Positions 59,301-64,000 of a DNA stretch of 64,000 bases are shown piece by piece. Position numbers and translations under genes: made by a program. The stretch covers positions 124,001 through 188,000 of the forward strand of contig NZ_JALDAY010000010.1 in NCBI RefSeq assembly GCF_022698165.1. Direction: 5' to 3'. How positions within the stretch are numbered: the first letter of the stretch is position 1; every line of letters begins with the position of its first letter. Source of the stretch: Streptomyces cylindrosporus (GTDB lineage Bacteria; Actinomycetota; Actinomycetes; Streptomycetales; Streptomycetaceae). The notes beneath the pieces are model-generated. The model saw nothing but the letters and a program-made list of their open reading frames with translations, made no database searches and was not told the DNA's origin.

Positions 59301-62300
59301 GCGTTCGCTGGAGGAGTCGGTACGGGCCGGGGGACACCCCGACACGGACGCGGCGCTGCGGCTGATACGGGAGCAGGGCGCGACGATCGGGGCGGCGCAC
59401 GAGCGGTCGACGCGGCTGTTGCTGGAGGCGTTGCGGGGGCGGGAGACGGAGACCGAGGCAACGGTTGCTGTGGGGGCCGAGGTCGAGGCCGAGGTCGAGG
59501 CCGACCCCGCACCGGTGGCCGAGACCCCGGAGCCTGTCGTGCAGCCGGAGCCCGAGCCTGTCTCCGTGGCCGACTCTGCTGTCGCCGCCGGGGTGATGGA
59601 TGCCCTGATGGGTGCGGTGGCGGAGAAGACCGGTTACCCGGTGGAGATGCTGGAGCCGGGGATGGATGTCGAGGCTGATCTGGGTATCGACTCGATCAAG
59701 CGGGTGCAGATTCTGGGGGCGTTGCAGGAGTCGTATCCGGTGTCGGAGGACGTGGATCCGGAGGTGCTCGCCGAACTCCGCACTCTCGATGACATCGCCG
59801 GGTTCCTGGCCTCCACGGTTCCGGCGGAGCCGACGGCGGAATCGGTCGCCGTGGCCGAGCCGGTCGTTTCCCCCAACTCCGCTGTCGCCGCTGGGGTGAT
59901 GGACGCCTTGATGGGTGCGGTGGCGGAGAAGACCGGTTACCCGGTGGAGATGCTGGAGCCGGGGATGGATGTCGAGGCTGATCTGGGTATCGACTCGATC
60001 AAGCGGGTGCAGATTCTGGGGGCGTTGCAGGAGTCGTATCCGGTGTCGGAGGACGTGGATCCGGAGGTGCTCGCGGAGCTGCGGACCCTCGATGACATCG
60101 CCGGGTTCCTGGCGTCCACCGTTTCCGCCGAGCCCGTCCCGCAGCCCGCGCCCGCACAGCAGCCTGCCCCGGCGCAGCCTGTCCCCGAGGCTGCCCCCGC
60201 ATCCAACGGCGCTGTTCCCGCAGGTGTGATGGAAGCCCTCCTCGGCGCCGTGGCGGAGAAGACCGGCTACCCCGTGGAGATGCTGGAGCCGGGGATGGAT
60301 GTCGAGGCCGATCTCGGTATCGACTCCATCAAGCGGGTCCAGATCCTCGGTGCGCTGCAGGAGGCCTATCCCGTCTCCGAGGACGTCGACCCCGAGGTGC
60401 TCGCCGAGTTGCGGACGCTGGACGACATCGCCGGCTTCCTCGCCTCCACCGTGAGCGGGACGCCCGGCTCAACCCCCGCGTCCCTCACCGTGACCTACCC
60501 GCCCGCCCCCGGCATCGGCCGCACCCACGCCGGCATCGTCGAGATCGCGCCGCCGCACACCCTCGTCGGCGCCTACGCGGAACCCCGTACCGCCGTCCTC
60601 GTCGACGACGGATCCACGCTCACCCGGCCTCTCGCCGGAGCGCTCCGTGGGGACGGCTGGCGGGTCGAGGTCGTCGCACTGCCCGGTGTCGACACCGTCG
60701 TGCCGGAGGCGGATGCCGTGCGGCGGCTGGGGAGTTGGGACGAGGGCGAGCTCGCCGGGGCGCTGGTGCGCGGCCGGGTCGACCTCGTCGTGCAACTGGC
60801 CGCCGCGGCCGGGCCCGAGTGGGCCGAGGGCGTGCAGCGGCTCACGCACTGCCTGCTCGTCGCCAAGCACAGCCTGGCCGGGCTGAAGACGGCCGCCGCA
60901 CAGGGCACCCGCGCCGCCTTCGTCGCCGTGACCCGCCTCGACGGAGCGAACGGCTACCGCGGTGGCGGCGACGCCTCCCCGCTGCTCGGCGGCGTCGGCG
61001 GCCTGGTGAAGACCCTCGCCATCGAGGCGCCCGAACTCTTCGCCCGTACGGTCGACTTCGCGCCGGAACTGGCCCCGACCACCGTCGGCGCCCGCTTCCT
61101 CGCCGAGATCCACGACCTGTCGGCCGAGCACGTCGACGTGGCCCACGACCCGGACGGGCGCCGTACCGTCTCGCTCGCGGCCGGCCCGCAGGACGCGTAC
61201 GCCGGCCCCGTCCCGGAACTCGGCGCCGACGACCTGTTCGTCGTCACCGGCGGCGCCCGCGGCATCACCGCCGACTGCCTGCACGCCCTGGTCTCCGCAA
61301 GGCCCGCCGGGCTGCTGCTGCTCGGCCGCAGCCGGCCCGCGCCCGAGCCCGAGTGGGCCGTGGGCACGGAAGGGCCGGCGCTGCGGGGGCTCATCGCGCG
61401 GCGTGCCACGCAGAGCGGGCAGAAGCCCAACCCCCGTGCGATCGAAGGGGAGTTCCGTGAGATCACCGCTTCCCGTGAGATCGCCGTGAACCTCGCCCGG
61501 CTCACCGCCACCGGCGCCCGCGTCGAGTACCTGACCGTCGACATCACCGATCCCGGCGAGGTGCGACGCGTGCTGACGCCGTACGCCGGACGGGTCACCG
61601 GGGTGATCCACGGGGCCGGTGTGCTCGCCGACCGGCTCATCGCGCAGAAGTCGCCCGAGGAGACGCGCCGAGTGCTGGCCACCAAGCTGACCGGGCTCGG
61701 CAACGTGCTCGACGCCCTGCGCGGGGTCGCCGAGCTGCGGCATCTCGTCCTGTTCTCGTCCGTCGCCGGGTTCTTCGGCAACCGCGGGCAGTCCGACTAC
61801 GCCATGGCCAACGAGGCGCTGAACCGGATCGCCGTACGGCTGAAGCGGGAACTGCCCTCCGCGCGGGTCACCGCGATGAACTGGGGCGCCTGGGACGGCG
61901 GCATGGTCTCCGACGACCTGCGGGCCATGTTCGCCTCGCGCGGCATCGCGCTGGTGCCGCTCGCGACCGGCGCCGGCATGTTCGCCGAGCAGTTCACGGC
62001 CGGGCGCGGGCACGACACGGTGATCGTCACCGGACCGCTCACGCCGCTGTCCGCGCCGCCCGGGACGCAGGGCGCCGCACTCGCGCCGCTCGTCGTCGAC
62101 CGCACGCTCACCGACCTCGCCGACGAACCGCTGCTCACCGATCACGCCATCGGCGACCGGCGTGTACTGCCCGCCACGGCGGCGCTCGGCGCGCTGGTCC
62201 ACGCCGTCGAGACGGCGACCGGTGAAGTGGTGGGCGCGGCAAGCGGGTTCAAGGTGTTCAAGGGCGTCGCCTGGGACGAGCCGGAGGGGCAGCAGCCGCA

Positions 62301-62949
62301 GCGGCTCCGGCTGTCCATCGAGCCCGGTGCCGACGGCATCGATGTGCTCGCGTCCTCGGTCGACGCCGGCGGCCGCGGCCGGCCCGCCTACAGTGTCCGG
62401 CTGACCACGGGCGACGCCGGGCCGACGCCCGTCGACCGTGCCGACCTCGCGGCCCTCGCCCGGAGCGCCGCGGGCCAGGACGCCGCACGGCTCTACCGCG
62501 ACGGCACCCTCTTCCACGGGCCCTCCCTGCGCGGGCTGCGCTCCGTGCTGGTGAGCGACGAGCAGCGGCTCCTCGTACGGGCCCGGCTCGCCGACCACCG
62601 GCCCGCGCTCGGCGGCTACCACGGCCGGCTGCACAGCCCCGTCCTCGCCGACCTGCTGCTGCAGGCCGTGCTGGTGTGGGTGCGCGAGCGGCGCGGGCGG
62701 GCCTGCCTGCCCATGGAGATCGGGCGCCTGAACCTGTACGCGCCACTGCCCTCCGACGGCGACTTCCTGATCGCCGTGGAGGACGTACGACCCGGCCGCA
62801 CCGGCGTCACCTGCACGGTCACCGCGCTCGACCCGCAGGGCCGGGTGCTCGCCGTCCTGGAGGACGTGGTCGCGGTCGAGGACGCGGAGCTGGACGCCCG
62901 GTTCCGGCAGGCGGGCCGGTCGACCGCCACGGTCACGGTCACGGTCTGA
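56341..62949 (+). CDS. PfaA-like iterative polyketide/PUFA-type synthase (KS-AT-ACPx3-KR-DH)
   Basis: 2202 residues. The KS (about 5-440) has Cys210 in DAACASS, His345 in EAHGTGTAVGD and His385 in IGHTKAA. The AT (about 560-870) has GQGSQYVGMG and Ser664 in GHSFGEL. Three ACPs carry phosphopantetheine Ser1118, 1219 and 1329, each in LGIDSIKRVQIL, joined by Pro/Ala/Glu linkers. The KR has VTGGARGI at about 1635, Ser1807 and Tyr1820. The DH has His1935 in DHAIGDRRVLP and Asp2104/Gln2108 in LADLLLQ. The order is that of PfaA in PUFA synthases, with three ACPs instead of five or more. GTG 56341 is preferred over the TTG at 56284. Confidence 0.9.
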   Translation: MHYSRLAETPIAIVGLAGLFPKSRDLREFWHNIVNAEDCIEDVPESHWNPEDYYDPDPAAEDKTYVRRGGFLPEIAFNPMEFGLPPNTLEVTDILQLLSLTVARDVLRDAGADSGSWYDASRTGVILGITGANSLTQPLSARLQTPVLKEVVRSVGLSEADAEEIARRFKKAYIPWEENSFPGMLGNVVAGRIANRFDLGGTNCTVDAACASSLAAVKLAVSELIEGRADMMITGGCDAENTILMYMCFSKTPAFSRSQRIRPFDESADGTLIGEGIGMLALKRLADAERDGDRIYAVLRGIGTSSDGRFKSIYAPRAEGQQLALRRAYEDANVPVGSIELFEAHGTGTAVGDHTELSALSSVVAAGNDDHGYAAIGSVKSQIGHTKAAAGAASLIKLSLALHQKVLPPTINVETPSEAVAPATTPFYVNTEARPWVLDPKRGKRRAAVSSFGFGGTNFHMVLEEHGEAASDAKYLGPTSRWGLWHAAGPEALALRIENGAAPDESGAIPASDARIGIVAGSDAEFDELRATAVELLRARPDAASWQHPKGITYRREALPASVKVAAVFAGQGSQYVGMGRRAAVAVPPVRAAFDRANRLTDGPDTLARTVFPPPAFTDAARAEQETALRRTDFAQPAIGALASGQYIWLRGLGFRADGVIGHSFGELTALWAAGALDDDQFAELARARGLAMAPPEPAAPGFDPGAMAAIRASLSDVQALVASYRNVAICNINAPGQIVVGGPTEEIDRLVADASGRRVPAKRLPVSAAFHTGFVAHAADAFRQAVESTGLGAPTIPVYANTPGSSYGDDPAANRRTLVDQLLQPVDFVSGIEEMYADGFRVFVEFGPKRVLTDLIDRILEGRTDVVTLAADGGPSKDGELSLKRAAIELAVIGLPVVGFDDHVEPRREQPARKGMNIALRGINYVTQERRSAYREALSEPLALGAAAGPVGGEGEGDGIEDVVRDGLALQAEILTAHADTVHASVRSLEESVRAGGHPDTDAALRLIREQGATIGAAHERSTRLLLEALRGRETETEATVAVGAEVEAEVEADPAPVAETPEPVVQPEPEPVSVADSAVAAGVMDALMGAVAEKTGYPVEMLEPGMDVEADLGIDSIKRVQILGALQESYPVSEDVDPEVLAELRTLDDIAGFLASTVPAEPTAESVAVAEPVVSPNSAVAAGVMDALMGAVAEKTGYPVEMLEPGMDVEADLGIDSIKRVQILGALQESYPVSEDVDPEVLAELRTLDDIAGFLASTVSAEPVPQPAPAQQPAPAQPVPEAAPASNGAVPAGVMEALLGAVAEKTGYPVEMLEPGMDVEADLGIDSIKRVQILGALQEAYPVSEDVDPEVLAELRTLDDIAGFLASTVSGTPGSTPASLTVTYPPAPGIGRTHAGIVEIAPPHTLVGAYAEPRTAVLVDDGSTLTRPLAGALRGDGWRVEVVALPGVDTVVPEADAVRRLGSWDEGELAGALVRGRVDLVVQLAAAAGPEWAEGVQRLTHCLLVAKHSLAGLKTAAAQGTRAAFVAVTRLDGANGYRGGGDASPLLGGVGGLVKTLAIEAPELFARTVDFAPELAPTTVGARFLAEIHDLSAEHVDVAHDPDGRRTVSLAAGPQDAYAGPVPELGADDLFVVTGGARGITADCLHALVSARPAGLLLLGRSRPAPEPEWAVGTEGPALRGLIARRATQSGQKPNPRAIEGEFREITASREIAVNLARLTATGARVEYLTVDITDPGEVRRVLTPYAGRVTGVIHGAGVLADRLIAQKSPEETRRVLATKLTGLGNVLDALRGVAELRHLVLFSSVAGFFGNRGQSDYAMANEALNRIAVRLKRELPSARVTAMNWGAWDGGMVSDDLRAMFASRGIALVPLATGAGMFAEQFTAGRGHDTVIVTGPLTPLSAPPGTQGAALAPLVVDRTLTDLADEPLLTDHAIGDRRVLPATAALGALVHAVETATGEVVGAASGFKVFKGVAWDEPEGQQPQRLRLSIEPGADGIDVLASSVDAGGRGRPAYSVRLTTGDAGPTPVDRADLAALARSAAGQDAARLYRDGTLFHGPSLRGLRSVLVSDEQRLLVRARLADHRPALGGYHGRLHSPVLADLLLQAVLVWVRERRGRACLPMEIGRLNLYAPLPSDGDFLIAVEDVRPGRTGVTCTVTALDPQGRVLAVLEDVVAVEDAELDARFRQAGRSTATVTVTV
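59606..60074 (+). repeat. Near-identical ACP-coding repeats (copies 1 and 2)
   Basis: Bases 59606-59771 and 59909-60074 are identical over 166 nt (offset 303). The third ACP copy (offset 330 further) encodes almost the same protein but differs at many third positions. Copies 1 and 2 also use less GC-rich codons than the rest of the gene, with ggt, gct and gat. Confidence 0.85.
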
Positions 62950-62972
62950 CGACGCTCGGAGGCTGATCCGTC

Positions 62973-64000
62973 ATGGGCAAGTACGCGATCGTCGGACTGT
63001 CCTGCCTCTTCCCGGGGGCGGCCACGCCCGAGGCCTACTGGAACAACCTGATGGGCGGGGTGGACTCGCGCACCGAGGGCGGCGAACGGATCTTCGGGCA
63101 CGATCCGCTGGCCGGCGGCGGTGAGGGCGGCGAGGAGCGGCACCGCATCTACTGCACGCGCGGCGGCTTCGTCGAGGACGCCCCGGCACTCGATCCCGCC
63201 GGGTACGCACTGCCCGCCGACTACCTGGCCGGCCTGGACCGCTCGTTCCACTGGGCGCTCCGGGTCGCCGGGGACGCCCTGGCCGACGCGGGTGTATCCC
63301 CCGCTGCCGCGGACGGCCGGGCTGCCGGCCGGAGGACCGGTGTGGTGTTCGGGAACTACCCGTTCCCCACCCCGGCCTCCGGCCGAACAGCGGGGAAGCT
63401 GTGGGACGCCGCGGTCTCCGAGGGCCTCGCGGCGGCCGGCTTCCCCGCGGCCGGGTTGCCGTCCGGTGCGGCGGACGGTGACCCGGCCAGTGACCCGGGG
63501 GCCGCCAGGGCGGTCGCCCACAACATGTGGCCGGGCGGGCTCCCCGCCCACGTGGTCGCCGCCGCCCTCGGGCTCGGCGGCCCCCGCCACACCCTCGACG
63601 CCGCCTGCTCCTCCGCGCTCTACGCCCTCCAACTCGCCTGCGCCCAACTGGCCACCGGGCGGGCGGACTTGATGCTTGCAGGCGGGGTCTGCGCGCCCGA
63701 CCCGACCGTCATCCACCTCTCCTTCTCCGACCTGCACGCCTATCCGCCGGACGGCTTCAGCCAGCCCTTCGACGCCCGGTCCAAGGGCATCATCACCGGT
63801 CAGGGCGCCGCCATGGTCGCCCTGAAGCGGCTCGCCGACGCCCAGCGGGACGGCGACCGGGTGTACGCCGTCATCGACGCCGTCGCCCTCGGCAACGACG
63901 GCCCCGGCAAACACCTCCTCGCGCCGAACGTCACCGGCCAGCTCGCCACGTACGAACTCGCCTACCGGGACACCGACTTCACCCCGCAGGACATCCAGTA
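62973..64000 (+). CDS. PfaC-like ketosynthase protein, N-terminal part (3' truncated by window)
   Basis: The open frame runs from ATG 62973 to the window end (342 residues seen). The N-terminus YAIVGLSCLFPGAATPEAYWNNL and the active-site Cys212 in LDAACSSALYALQLA mark a beta-ketoacyl synthase. The region DAVALGNDGPGKHLLAPN replaces the usual run before the first catalytic His, which lies beyond the window. It starts 23 bp after the PfaA-like gene. Being second in order, it probably corresponds to PfaC (KS-CLF-DH-DH), but only the KS is visible. An inserted Gly/Ala-rich loop lies at about 130-175. Confidence 0.85.
   Translation, partial: MGKYAIVGLSCLFPGAATPEAYWNNLMGGVDSRTEGGERIFGHDPLAGGGEGGEERHRIYCTRGGFVEDAPALDPAGYALPADYLAGLDRSFHWALRVAGDALADAGVSPAAADGRAAGRRTGVVFGNYPFPTPASGRTAGKLWDAAVSEGLAAAGFPAAGLPSGAADGDPASDPGAARAVAHNMWPGGLPAHVVAAALGLGGPRHTLDAACSSALYALQLACAQLATGRADLMLAGGVCAPDPTVIHLSFSDLHAYPPDGFSQPFDARSKGIITGQGAAMVALKRLADAQRDGDRVYAVIDAVALGNDGPGKHLLAPNVTGQLATYELAYRDTDFTPQDIQ

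Noticed and set aside
56350..59400. A 1016-codon open frame on the minus strand opposite the PfaA-like gene
   Set aside because: High GC keeps antisense frames open. The translation is low-complexity (Gly/Arg/Asp/His/Val runs), while the plus strand carries intact KS and AT motifs.
1..64000. tRNA, rRNA, prophage or transposase genes
   Set aside because: I looked through the intergenic gaps and saw no cloverleaf-like sequence ending in CCA, no rRNA signature and no transposase or integrase motif. A covariance-model scan would be needed to exclude small RNAs.

Overview
This is a very GC-rich, densely coded stretch of actinobacterial chromosome, most likely Streptomyces. The reasons are the strong G/C third-position bias, frequent GTG starts, many TetR/GntR/ArsR-type regulators, a SoxR with the usual four-cysteine cluster, a Pls-type peptide synthetase and small intergenic repeats of a kind I associate with Streptomyces. 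I see no rRNA, tRNA, IS element, prophage or CRISPR array.

1-17.7 kb is a metabolic and regulatory mosaic. It begins with the 3' end of a molybdopterin oxidoreductase, then a CitMHS citrate transporter with an MFS partner, and a small secreted protein overlapping a sortase. Next come an orphan sugar-type ABC ATPase, an aldehyde/alcohol dehydrogenase pair, a DMT exporter with ArsR and TetR regulators, and an acyl-CoA dehydrogenase. The section ends with a second TetR and a MaoC hydratase that share an operator-like box, soxR, a DRB0094-type RNA ligase, a BKACE enzyme and an unknown zinc-ribbon protein.

17.8-35.3 kb holds exported enzymes (an Ntn-hydrolase acylase and a NamZ-like muramidase), a predicted alpha/beta hydrolase, and two lipid-catabolic units: SDR + acyl-CoA synthetase + TetR, and APH-like kinase + acyl-CoA dehydrogenase. 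The two units lie 9 kb apart but carry the same CATRCCGAC-type operator. Together they contain the core enzyme classes of a 4-hydroxyacyl/levulinate-type (lva) pathway. Between them are a two-component system and an LGFP-repeat secreted protein. After them come a histidine-rich metal-binding protein, two DUF202 proteins, a Nudix hydrolase and a DMT transporter.

35.7-47.3 kb has a TPR-like protein with an APC permease, a sulfite-oxidase-fold protein paired with a cytochrome b, a gluconate/idonate operon (gntK, gntP, SDR, zinc dehydrogenase) divergent from its GntR regulator, a YchJ protein and an M1 metallopeptidase. The M1 gene overlaps the end of a 1288-residue Pls-type synthetase (47.3-51.1 kb). 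The adenylation pocket of that synthetase reads very close to a lysine code, which suggests a poly-amino-acid synthesis and degradation pair.

51.4-64 kb is a secondary-lipid biosynthetic locus. An MFS exporter and a small ABM-like protein run leftward. Divergent from them are an FAD oxidoreductase, a free ACP, a thioesterase, a PfaA-like synthase (KS-AT-ACPx3-KR-DH) and the start of a second KS protein that runs off the window. This is an actinobacterial PUFA-synthase-like system of unknown product and is the most interesting region here.
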